This document shows positions 8,601 through 17,029 of a DNA stretch of 64,000 nt, piece by piece. Numbering within the stretch: position 1 is the first letter of the stretch; every line of letters starts with the position of its first letter. Location of the stretch: the NCBI GenBank assembly GCA_029563035.1, contig JAKQTP010000138.1, positions 434,001 to 498,000 of the forward strand. Reading direction: 5' to 3'. The notes under the pieces are model-generated. The model was not told the origin of the DNA. It searched no databases and saw only the letters and a program-made list of their open reading frames with translations. The translations under genes were made by a program, and so were the position numbers. Source of the stretch: an archaeon (lineage in GTDB: Archaea; Iainarchaeota; Iainarchaeia; CSSED10-239).

Positions 8601-11600
8601 AAAGATGCAGACAACAAAAGCCCAATAAACAACGCATTAGTAAAATTAGAAGATGAGTTTGGGGATCTAATTTCAAGTACTAAAAAAGCAAAGGCAGGGA
8701 AATACATAATTAATCAAAATTTTTCTAGCACAAGACCAAATCTTGAAGTTACTGCTCCAGGCTATGCACCATACACAAGACAACTAATGATTGCCGATAC
8801 AGGCATTATCTCTGGCCCTGATAGCATCTCAATAAACTTTGGAAATGAAATTAGTCAAGAAATAGAGATTATAAAGTTAGTGAATAAAGGCAATGCAAAG
8901 ATTACAGATTTGACCTACAAGATTACACCAATTGATGAAGTTGCTGAATTAACTATAGAAGCTCATTTGCCAGTAGCACTTAACCCAACAACCCCTTCAG
9001 AAATAGAAGTTGTTTCTGTAATTGATCCAAAAATTAAGTTTACAACAGCAAAATATGTTTTAACAATATTTGGTTTTGTCGGAAACAAGCAAGTAGCAAA
9101 AGATATTGAAATTAATATTTATAAGGGGCAAGTGCAAGAAAATTGTTTAGATATAAAACCTCTTGTGATCTATAGTTATGTTGGCATTAGTGAGGGTTCT
9201 GAAAATGAGATAACCGCAACATTAGTCAACAATTGTAAAAAAGCAATAACTATAACTCCAGAGCTATTAAAAGCAAAAGGCACGGTAATAAAGAAAGATG
9301 AGAACCTAGAAGTTATTCTCCCTTCTGTAACAATAGAACCAAACGAAGAGATAACAGATTACACAATAACTATTAAAAACAACAAAGCCAGAAAAACAAC
9401 AAAAAGCTATGCCTTTGAGATTGCTTGGAGAAATGCATATTATGCTTTACCAAACACAAAATTAAATATTGATTTGGTTGATTATTCAAAAACTATAAAA
9501 ATAACTCCTCCAGTTTCAGTTGTTTCAATGAGCCAATATAATGAAGAGATAATGGCCTCAAATAAAACTATTTTTTCTATAACAAATACAGGAAAATATC
9601 CATTAAAAGACATACAGATATCAAGGCTAGAGGAGAAATATGTTTCTAATATTCAAGATAAGATTGAGCCATTAACTTTTGAGGAAATAAAGCCTGGTCA
9701 AACAAAACAAGTAAGTGTTATCTATGAAGGCAAAGTAAGTAATGCAACAACAGCAACTATGTATTATAAAGTTTCTGCAATTTCCCCTGGTACAAAGGAC
9801 CCAATAACTGCAAAATTTACTGTTGATTTTAGAATCTCATCAGCTAGTTGTTTAAAAGTTGATCAGAAAAAAATTACTTTCCACACAAAAATAGGAGAAG
9901 AAAAACCAATGTATATTAGAGTCACTAACCAATGTGCAGAGCCTATTGCATACATAGATTATGATCCACACCCATACAAGTCACCTAATGACTTTACTAT
10001 GGTGTTTGGCGAGGGCACAGGTGTTGCTTTAGTTCCTGCAACTCCTGTTCCGTTTATTGGTGTTGGTCAAACAGTTGCTTTCTATTTGAAAGTAAAACCA
10101 ACCAGGTATTTTACTCCTAGAACAGAGAATAGATTTACATTAATTGGTTATCCAGTAAATGGAACGGCATTAAGCATGGTAACTTCAGAAATTATTTGGA
10201 TTTCAACAGAAGTAGAAGCACCTGATGAGGACACAGTAGCAGATTTAGAAAGAATTGACGAGGATATAGCTGTAAAAATCTGTGATACTGATGAAAAAAT
10301 GGACATTCCAATGCCAAAGATTGTTACTGATTGTAAAGATGATGGCTATTGTGATGCAGAGGGTGCAGCAGAACTTATATTAGAAAAAATACAAGAATTA
10401 CATAAAGTAGTCATAGATGCTTCAAGACAACTAAATAATGAACTTGCACAAACAAGTTGTTCTATTGCAACTGCACAACAGAATGGTTGTGCGATTTCTG
10501 ATTTGTTAAAGTCAGATCAATTAAAGCCATTTAAGAATATTCCTATCTATCTACAGAACGATTCACTATCTCAAAGAACCTTAGATATTGTTTTAAAAAA
10601 CACCAAAGAAGTAGCAAAATATCCAACCATTAAAAACTATGAAATAAGAGAATATGTCGGTCCAACTTCTGGCGGTTTGCAGATGATTGGTAATATCATA
10701 CATGTAGATAATAAAATGCAGGGTTGTGGAAGATATAAAATTACAATAGATGGCAGGATTGCAACAAAGGATCAAAAAACTCTGGCACCAGAAAAAGCAT
10801 ATTTCTATGTAACTATAGATTATAATAAGACGGGTCCTTGTGCAAAAAGTATAGAAAATGTAAGAATGTACCTGCCAAAAGACACTACTTTTTTCAAAAA
10901 ATCAAATATGGGCAATACTTGGTTAACATTGATTAGTGGTGATGAAAAGTTTGGCAAAACAATTGCAAAACAAGTGTTTGATAGCGATGAAAGATTCCAG
11001 TTAAGGACAGACAATGTCAAAAATTTCAGTCAACTAGATGTTTCAATTGGAACAATTAAAGAGAATGAAAATGCTATCGCAAAACTATATTTTAATGATC
11101 CAGTTGCAGTTACAAGCCCTCGTCCAGAAAAGATAAATTTAATAGTTAATGATACATTTTCAATAAACAAAGAAGGAGAGGAATCAAAATATTCAGAAGA
11201 ATTTATTAAGCAAGTTTCTGAAAATGTAAAAGACATAATCAATGGAACTCCCGCAGATATCTGTATCTCCAAAGATAAAAACTATATGTTGATATTATCT
11301 TTTGAAGCAGCAGATTATGGTGCATTGTCTTTAAAGGCACAGAACAATAAATTGCAATTAGCACCTTTAGAGAAATGTGTTGTCCTTACTGCAAATTCTG
11401 CACTTGATGAACAAGTGAAAATAAAAGCAGAAGAGGTAATCGGGGTAAGAACTAAATTAATTTATCAGGGAAAAGACTATACTAATGAATTATCTTTAGT
11501 TCTTGAAAAAGACAAGCCAACTGATTTTAATGTTTGTTTCTTAGGCGACATTGGTGATGTTGCACATTGGTCTGATAAGACTGTAAAAATAACTGCAGAG

Positions 11601-14600
11601 AGTAAATTCAAAATAGGAAAGTTAAATTCAGAAAGAAAAGCAGATGTTAATATTACTTTATTAAATTATGGTATAACCCCAATGCAACTAATAGGAATTG
11701 GAGACAACATATCTGGTAAATTAAGTTCAGGAGATGCAGAAAGTAATGAGCAGTCAATATATGCTTTTGTTTCATGGAATAAAGAATATAATAAAAATGA
11801 CAAAGAAGAATATTGTGATGCCTTAAAGAAATATTATGATAGTTTAGGTGGCAAGGCCACAATGTTTGTAAAGCCAAAAGAATGTGAATTTAAAGAAACC
11901 CAATCAGAGAAAAGCGCAAGAAACAAAAGAGCGTTAAAAAGAGCTGGTACATATTTTACTGGTTGTATGTTAAGCTGTGCAACATTAACATCAGGTGTTA
12001 ATATAATTTCTAAAGTTATTCCTATTTTTGGTCATGCAAAATTATTGAAAGATTTGATTTGGAATTGTGGTATTGGTTGTGGTCTTCCAACAGTAACGAT
12101 GTATGGTAATGAAACAGGAATTACAGAAAAAGTTATGGATGTTATTCATAAGATACCTGTTGTAGGAGACCTTGCAAGGGTTGTTGAAAAAATCTTTGGC
12201 TTTGTAGGTAATGCGTTGGGTGCTGTTGCAAATGCCATAATGGGTGGAGGCAGTGGTAAAGCAGAAGCAGATGCTTTGGCTCAGCAATTAGCCAAAGATG
12301 GTTATAGTGGAGATTTATCAGAGAATGCAGGGGCTGCTGAAACCATAGTTGGTATTCATGATCTTACAAGACAAGGCATAGGTCAAGTAGATCCATTTGA
12401 TTATACTATGAGTATAGAAGAATTTGAAACTCCATTAATGGGAATAATGGATGATTTGCCAGATACAATAAACATAACAGGTGGTGGCAGTGGCACACCA
12501 ACTATGTTTTTAGACAAAAAATTAGTCCATGTAACTCCAAAAACAATAACAACAGGCACTCCTTTTGCCCCTATAAAAAGCGAAGCAAAATTGATAAAAT
12601 ATATAGAATATACTTCAAGGCACCCAAATGCACAATATTGGTTCTATGCAAAAACAAGAGCTGAACAAACGGAATTAAATAGAATTTTGCGTAAGATTGG
12701 TATTGATCCATTAAGTACAGGTGCAACTAAAGCAAGTATACCTAATTCAGATTTAACATCAGGATTTTATAAACTAACAAAAGCAGAACAACAAAGATTT
12801 GGTGAAATAATTGCAAACAACACAAGTTACGGTACAGGAAGATTCAATGCAGCTGCAAAAGATGGGTTTTGGGCAAATCCTAGAACTTATCCTGATGAGA
12901 AAGCGCTTAATGGTAAGTTTAAACCTAATGGAGTAAGCTTTAAAGCAGATGTTGATGATTTCTTAAGAACTTCGGGATCATCAATAACTACAACAACAAT
13001 AACACAAGCTGAACGTACAAGATTTATTAGTGATGCAACAGAAGTAAGTAATCAATTAAAAACACGCCTAGGAGAAGTTCAAAGCGAACTAAAGGCAATT
13101 GGTACTCCAAAAAATGTAGCAGAAACACAAAGATCAAGAATATTAACTTATCAAGAAAAGCAAATATCTTCGCGTTTAACAGAGGTCGATGATTTAATAT
13201 TACAAGTTAATGGAGCACCAATTGTTGGCGGACAAGTAGATGTCAGTGGTATTTCAACAAGGATTGATTCCGCTGGAATTGGAAGCATAAACAAACAATT
13301 AGACAACATAGATAAAGTACTAAAGCACATAAGTTCTGGCTCAGGTGGTGGTCCAAGAGTAATGACTCTTGCGGATAGTCAAGCTTTGCAAAAATCAATA
13401 TCAAGCACTAGTACAAATATTCAATCTCAATTAGATGAAATCGCAACAATTAAAATGGAGTCATTTGGTAATGTTCCTCCAACAGATCCTGCATTAAAAC
13501 TACAATGGGATGAACTTGTTAGAAATGAAAGCGCATTAAATAGTGCAAAATCACAAATAGATGATATAGGCAAAGGACTAGGAGGATTAACTCCAGATAG
13601 TGCAGGAAATGTTGTTATTGATAGTGCTTTAGAAGGCAAGATTAGAAATGTTTCAACAATCAAAACAGATATTGCTTCTGCAAATTCTGCTTTAACAGGC
13701 ATGGTCAAAAGCTCAGAAATAACAAAAATGACAACAAACCAATTAGATGATGCAATAGCAAGAGCTACAAAATCAGCAGCAAGTGCTGGAAAGCAATTAA
13801 CAAAAATAAATGCAGAAATCGTAGCTCTTGAAAAAAACAGAATAGCAATTCCTGCAATTAAAAGGAAAAGACTAGAGACATTATATAAACAAAAATTGGG
13901 TTTAGAAGATGCAGGGCAGAAGTTAACTAATGCTGCTGATGATTTAAGAAAAGTTAAAGCGGGCGCTAGTGGATCAGGTATGGTAGACATTTCAGATGAT
14001 ATTGTAAAAGGTATGGATGATGCTGTTGACTCTATTAAATCTTTAAAATTACCAACTAAACTTCAGAAATTCTTAAAAGGAGCTGGAAAGTTTGCAATTG
14101 ATATGATTATTGTTGCAGTATCAAACCAAGCTGGTCAAGATTATTTAAATCGTCAATCAAACGAGAATGGACAATTGGCAAATCTAGTATATCTTGGAAT
14201 TCCAGTCACTGAATTTGAAAAGAATGTGTGGTATAAAGTAACAGTAATAAAACAAGCAAATAAATACGATGTAATTATTGAAAAAGAAATACCTGCAATA
14301 AGTAATGATGTAGCAATATATTATACAGATAATAAAGAAATTAAAGAAATACAAACCTCTGAGCACCAAGAAGAACTATTACAAGCAAATACCCCTCAAG
14401 TGCAATCTCAAGATTGGTCAGAAATAATAGAAGAGAAAATCGAAACAGATGCAACCCAAGTTTCCACAAGTCTTGAAGAACTACAAATGAGAATGTACAC
14501 CCAACATGAAAACAAATTACAAGATTATGCACGTTGTACATTTAGTGAGAAAGGTTTAGGTTCTGTGTGTGTGGATGTTGGACCAATGGTGCCACATCAT

Positions 14601-15014
14601 TGTGCGAGTTTTGTTACAGAAGTTTCTAATAAGTTATATGGTGCAAACTACAATTCAGGAAATGCTTGTGATAATGACACAGGCACAAGTCAAAATTACG
14701 GCACAAGAAACAGAATTGTTTGGCAAAAAGGAAAAGATAATATTGAATCAATAGATAATGTGTTAGTGCCTGGTGTTGTAATTGGCATAGAAGGCACAAG
14801 CAAAAAACTTAAAAATTGCCAACCACCTCATGTTGTTTTATATGTTGGCAAAAACGAAAATGGCGAACACATGATATTACAGCAAAATGGCGATAAAGGA
14901 CAATTAAGTCCTTTATTTTCAACATATGCAACAAACAAAATATTTTTCGTGGTTGTTCCAAGAAGTGGCTATGCAACTTATGATAATTTTGCAATGAATA
15001 ATAATTTGTCATAA
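5664..15014 (+). CDS. Giant anchored surface protein 1 with C-terminal NlpC/P60-like domain
   Basis: A 3116-aa protein. Residues 1-85 are cytoplasmic with an acidic patch (about 15-40); one membrane anchor spans about 88-110. About six carboxypeptidase-regulatory-like beta repeats (about 115-635) follow, then the core domain shared by all six giants (about 640-870, with CSDNLC). After that come Ig-like modules with Cys pairs (to about 1520), a GYCDAEGAAEL block near 1570, hydrophobic stretches (about 2093-2142 and 2166-2197), a long alpha-helical, coiled-coil-like region (about 2440-2800) and a further hydrophobic stretch (2804-2826). The last 140 residues resemble an NlpC/P60 papain-fold domain: HHCASFVTEV with candidate nucleophile C2980, and PPHVVLYVG with candidate H3056. 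The C-terminal part should lie outside unless the later hydrophobic stretches re-enter the membrane. A cell-wall amidopeptidase or amidase is the best guess for that domain; the rest is structural. It is the only giant here with an enzyme-like end. Confidence 0.88.
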   Translation: MARTKSKPRGSKAKEEIDFEDDTEIDDYSEIDEDFSEENIGKQKENNIFGKAYKWLETKYYSFSDWLTKKGINLNKVNSFLEEKGIPAFVVVASLTIVILAIIILLIINFASKTTVEFSLTDFSGNKLSDVDVKIYDLKNKTKFSGTISDGHKARLALKSGADYAIIATKSGFADFDKSHLFTRGEPIIIKFSENVTRGNFKLTVTDSETKKAISKYKATLNYTVSGKSEEQIATPGSSNLISFTDAPLGKSISLVVEADGYQTVSQSITISSNDEIIPIELQFDLGSAQLEGLDARGTILAVSDTGDLLDDCEVTVYNVAGEKIAYGITQLGKFTFTEKAGSVIRFVVTKKDYRTYDSDQEDKTFRLQKSEDTFTATLKKGSSDLRVMVVESVAGPVSDADVSLYNLNGNLISEKTTLLDGEVTFTGLDKNKDYVVTACKEDYLCSQYFANIDTSNDLEVRLVKFGSAETYKLSIYVYDGANMPLSSANVLIYKLLNGKYVPIGLGPLQVDITGYAYVFTQKDETYKVVGIAGDSNASQEITIDQFKDNKVILIINDASKEVTLQLKDIYGNPVTDGYVTVKTKTGEILYEGYIDSENPAKFLTKGYKDLIVEYIDGEGNVTVASGVVGDGENLSVSLKPMIEDLNPIVSFLEIRDLQNKSTSILSKDNDYYLVFDLQLPIDVKKCGVHFRAGDDSEDDSENMTYGITGFKADTTNFKYSTTYREGQQSIDYDNVGSPNILNKWLELYWPSESVTNKQIMLKVKATEIGDLLLKYRAWCEDSEGKIHRDPEDSTLGTARNISSRQGLYAETKEKVFKVLETPAECSDNLCVEYRFLDKGGFDYSNETFFGTVDEMYLLELNYYTTQSGELAIDTETDASHPIIGLINYQDTDLFPSSKLDSQETKLSSMAVLLQSGIYKKQYLLFNAKNTGVTHIDVRSTFNSKVTEKRLTFEIKNKRNLEVNVLDVLPYNTPITVEVKDADNKSPINNALVKLEDEFGDLISSTKKAKAGKYIINQNFSSTRPNLEVTAPGYAPYTRQLMIADTGIISGPDSISINFGNEISQEIEIIKLVNKGNAKITDLTYKITPIDEVAELTIEAHLPVALNPTTPSEIEVVSVIDPKIKFTTAKYVLTIFGFVGNKQVAKDIEINIYKGQVQENCLDIKPLVIYSYVGISEGSENEITATLVNNCKKAITITPELLKAKGTVIKKDENLEVILPSVTIEPNEEITDYTITIKNNKARKTTKSYAFEIAWRNAYYALPNTKLNIDLVDYSKTIKITPPVSVVSMSQYNEEIMASNKTIFSITNTGKYPLKDIQISRLEEKYVSNIQDKIEPLTFEEIKPGQTKQVSVIYEGKVSNATTATMYYKVSAISPGTKDPITAKFTVDFRISSASCLKVDQKKITFHTKIGEEKPMYIRVTNQCAEPIAYIDYDPHPYKSPNDFTMVFGEGTGVALVPATPVPFIGVGQTVAFYLKVKPTRYFTPRTENRFTLIGYPVNGTALSMVTSEIIWISTEVEAPDEDTVADLERIDEDIAVKICDTDEKMDIPMPKIVTDCKDDGYCDAEGAAELILEKIQELHKVVIDASRQLNNELAQTSCSIATAQQNGCAISDLLKSDQLKPFKNIPIYLQNDSLSQRTLDIVLKNTKEVAKYPTIKNYEIREYVGPTSGGLQMIGNIIHVDNKMQGCGRYKITIDGRIATKDQKTLAPEKAYFYVTIDYNKTGPCAKSIENVRMYLPKDTTFFKKSNMGNTWLTLISGDEKFGKTIAKQVFDSDERFQLRTDNVKNFSQLDVSIGTIKENENAIAKLYFNDPVAVTSPRPEKINLIVNDTFSINKEGEESKYSEEFIKQVSENVKDIINGTPADICISKDKNYMLILSFEAADYGALSLKAQNNKLQLAPLEKCVVLTANSALDEQVKIKAEEVIGVRTKLIYQGKDYTNELSLVLEKDKPTDFNVCFLGDIGDVAHWSDKTVKITAESKFKIGKLNSERKADVNITLLNYGITPMQLIGIGDNISGKLSSGDAESNEQSIYAFVSWNKEYNKNDKEEYCDALKKYYDSLGGKATMFVKPKECEFKETQSEKSARNKRALKRAGTYFTGCMLSCATLTSGVNIISKVIPIFGHAKLLKDLIWNCGIGCGLPTVTMYGNETGITEKVMDVIHKIPVVGDLARVVEKIFGFVGNALGAVANAIMGGGSGKAEADALAQQLAKDGYSGDLSENAGAAETIVGIHDLTRQGIGQVDPFDYTMSIEEFETPLMGIMDDLPDTINITGGGSGTPTMFLDKKLVHVTPKTITTGTPFAPIKSEAKLIKYIEYTSRHPNAQYWFYAKTRAEQTELNRILRKIGIDPLSTGATKASIPNSDLTSGFYKLTKAEQQRFGEIIANNTSYGTGRFNAAAKDGFWANPRTYPDEKALNGKFKPNGVSFKADVDDFLRTSGSSITTTTITQAERTRFISDATEVSNQLKTRLGEVQSELKAIGTPKNVAETQRSRILTYQEKQISSRLTEVDDLILQVNGAPIVGGQVDVSGISTRIDSAGIGSINKQLDNIDKVLKHISSGSGGGPRVMTLADSQALQKSISSTSTNIQSQLDEIATIKMESFGNVPPTDPALKLQWDELVRNESALNSAKSQIDDIGKGLGGLTPDSAGNVVIDSALEGKIRNVSTIKTDIASANSALTGMVKSSEITKMTTNQLDDAIARATKSAASAGKQLTKINAEIVALEKNRIAIPAIKRKRLETLYKQKLGLEDAGQKLTNAADDLRKVKAGASGSGMVDISDDIVKGMDDAVDSIKSLKLPTKLQKFLKGAGKFAIDMIIVAVSNQAGQDYLNRQSNENGQLANLVYLGIPVTEFEKNVWYKVTVIKQANKYDVIIEKEIPAISNDVAIYYTDNKEIKEIQTSEHQEELLQANTPQVQSQDWSEIIEEKIETDATQVSTSLEELQMRMYTQHENKLQDYARCTFSEKGLGSVCVDVGPMVPHHCASFVTEVSNKLYGANYNSGNACDNDTGTSQNYGTRNRIVWQKGKDNIESIDNVLVPGVVIGIEGTSKKLKNCQPPHVVLYVGKNENGEHMILQQNGDKGQLSPLFSTYATNKIFFVVVPRSGYATYDNFAMNNNLS

Positions 15015-15024
15015 TCCTAATGCC

Positions 15025-15032
15025 TTTTAAAT
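15025..15032 (+). promoter_or_regulatory. Possible TATA element before the pilin-like gene
   Basis: TTTTAAAT, 32 bases before ATG 15064. A start about 25 bases downstream would give a nearly leaderless message, in keeping with the absence of a ribosome-binding site there. It overlaps the T-rich end of the preceding gene, so the reading is uncertain. Confidence 0.3.
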
Positions 15033-15053
15033 CTTTTTCTTATATTTTTATTT
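15032..15053 (+). terminator. T-rich tract after giant 1
   Basis: A run with 16 T among 22 bases just after the stop codon, of the kind archaeal RNA polymerase uses to terminate. No stem is visible. Confidence 0.35.
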
Positions 15054-15063
15054 AGATCTAATC

Positions 15064-16872
15064 ATGAATAGAAAAGGCTTTACATTATTTACTGCTCTTA
15101 TCTCTTTGTTATTGGTATCTGTAGCCTTAGCTTTAATTTTTAATATGATTAACACAGAAGACACATATCTCTCTCTTATTCAAGATCAATCTGCAATGTC
15201 AGATCTTATGACCATGGCTGATCTTGCAAGAGCTGATGCCTTTAATACATTTATAATTACCTTAAGATCCAATTGGGAAGAACATATGTCTAGACATCCA
15301 ATGGAAGTAAGAAGAAGTCAAATGGATATGAACTGGGATGATTTTACTCAATGGTTTATAAAAGACAATTTTTTTGAAAGAGCATTTCCCGCATACTTTG
15401 CTCAAGGCATACTTTTTAATCTAAAATATAAAATGGATCCTCCAGGATATGATATAAGAACAGAAACAAATGCCGGTACAACAATAGTATGTGATGAGGG
15501 TTGTCAATATGGAGATCCTGGTTGTTGTCACCTTGAATCTGCTAGCGAAAATGAAGATGCAAAAGATAAATTTGTTAGTGTAGTTGTTGATGTTTTTAAG
15601 GCAGGAGGAGAGAGAGCAGATGTTGTTGATTGTGGTCAAAATGATACCAACTGTAATGGCTCTTTCTTTTTAACATTAGACACTACTCAGCTTGCTGATG
15701 AGAATTATGAACTTTTGCCAATAGTAACTGTTCTAAGAACTAAAAGTAACCAAGTAATACAAAGGCCAGTATTAAGTAGGCAGATTTACAAGATATATAT
15801 GCCATGGCGTGGTCTTCAGGCATTAAGAACAGCAAGAAATATTGTTTTAGACAACGAAACAGAAAGAGCAGTAAATCCTGCAGACCCTGAAAACGGAAAT
15901 ACAGGGTTCTTCTCCCCAAAAATCCATAACACCTTAGAGCAGGCAAGGCTTGGCTATTGTGATCCAGGAACCTGTCTTCCAAGAGAATATTTCTTTAGAA
16001 CACCTAACAAAGTAGGTTCCTCTGGCAAATATTGTCATGAAATCCCCAAAACCTTACATGGTGATGTGCCACAAGGTTTACTTCCAATACAGCAAGTTAA
16101 TTTTGGTCCAAATTCAAATACTTCAATAACATATGATGATAAACACCAAATTGATTATGCCTTTAAAGAGCTTTATAGTCAATCTCTTATAGCAAATTTA
16201 GTAAATAACAGACACGGCCAAACAATTACTTACAATAATGGGCTGATAATGAAAGGCAACATAGTGCTTGGGCAAACCCAAGGAGCACCAGATATTAATA
16301 TCTCTGAAATTGAGGTAAATGCCAAATCAAAAAAAAGTAAAAACTATTTTACAGACGTTCCAGGTAATTATAACGATAATTACACACAAACTGTTTTTGA
16401 TAATATAAACCAAATGCCAACACTTGTAGGCGGATTAGGTCTATTCTTAAAAGAAGGTAAATCAGCTCCTATCTGGGAAGTTAATTTAGGTTGGTATGAT
16501 GAACAAAATAACATAACAATACAAAATAATGTAGCGGAACAGACAGAATTGACTTGTTCAGAAATAGACAATGCAATAACAATTCTGCAATTTAAAGAAA
16601 CAGATCCAAGATATATAATAAAAGACCAATATAAAGATGTAAACACTAATATTGAAATACGTTTACGTGAAGATTTTAGTGAGTTTTATTTTACTCCTGA
16701 CAATAATTGGTCAAATCTGAGTGTTATAGATAAGGGCTACTTAAATCCAGTTTCTGCTAATAATTTTGAATCTACAACAATAGTGTCATCAGCAAATGGA
16801 ATACAACGATGGACATGTTACAGTCAAGTCAAAGGTGGCGATAATAGGGCTTGTGGCCCAGAAAAGCAATAA
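15064..16872 (+). CDS. Large prepilin-like (type IV pilin N-terminus) membrane protein
   Basis: 602 aa. The N-terminus MNRKGFTLFTALISLLLV has the prepilin form: two basic residues, then Gly-Phe as the likely cleavage point, followed by about 20 hydrophobic residues that would anchor the protein and could pack into a pilus core. Position +5 after the cleavage point is Thr rather than the Glu usual in major bacterial pilins. The rest is outside and contains helix-rich SDLMTMADLARADAFNTF, a Cys-rich stretch (CDEGCQYGDPGCC near 145-157), further cysteine pairs and MPWRGLQALRTAR. At 602 aa it is far larger than a normal pilin, so a minor pilin, tip adhesin or pseudopilin is more likely than a major subunit. 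It sits between giants 1 and 2; no secretion ATPase or prepilin peptidase gene is in the window. Confidence 0.7.
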   Translation: MNRKGFTLFTALISLLLVSVALALIFNMINTEDTYLSLIQDQSAMSDLMTMADLARADAFNTFIITLRSNWEEHMSRHPMEVRRSQMDMNWDDFTQWFIKDNFFERAFPAYFAQGILFNLKYKMDPPGYDIRTETNAGTTIVCDEGCQYGDPGCCHLESASENEDAKDKFVSVVVDVFKAGGERADVVDCGQNDTNCNGSFFLTLDTTQLADENYELLPIVTVLRTKSNQVIQRPVLSRQIYKIYMPWRGLQALRTARNIVLDNETERAVNPADPENGNTGFFSPKIHNTLEQARLGYCDPGTCLPREYFFRTPNKVGSSGKYCHEIPKTLHGDVPQGLLPIQQVNFGPNSNTSITYDDKHQIDYAFKELYSQSLIANLVNNRHGQTITYNNGLIMKGNIVLGQTQGAPDINISEIEVNAKSKKSKNYFTDVPGNYNDNYTQTVFDNINQMPTLVGGLGLFLKEGKSAPIWEVNLGWYDEQNNITIQNNVAEQTELTCSEIDNAITILQFKETDPRYIIKDQYKDVNTNIEIRLREDFSEFYFTPDNNWSNLSVIDKGYLNPVSANNFESTTIVSSANGIQRWTCYSQVKGGDNRACGPEKQ

Positions 16873-16955
16873 TAACAAGATTTAACTTATACCAGTTAAT
16901 TAATATTATTTTATAAACCTTTTTGTTAATAAATATATTACGCAAAAAAGGTAAT

Positions 16956-16965
16956 CTTTATAAAC
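16956..16965 (+). promoter_or_regulatory. TATA box before giant 2
   Basis: CTTTATAAAC, identical to the lemA element at 4855-4864, 65 bases before ATG 17030. A second TATA-like TTTTATAAAC lies at 16910-16919. GAAGG at 17016-17020 is the ribosome-binding site. Confidence 0.5.
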
Positions 16966-17029
16966 AATTGTTTAATCTATTATAATATATATATTATATT
17001 AAAATCTAGAATAAAGAAGGTTTTCAAAA

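Noticed and set aside
13427..13990. 187-codon ORF on the minus strand
   Set aside because: It lies wholly inside giant 1, opposite the helical repeat region, and its Ser/Ala/Phe/Leu-rich product is what the complement of Lys/Ala/Asn/Glu codons gives. No promoter or ribosome-binding site.
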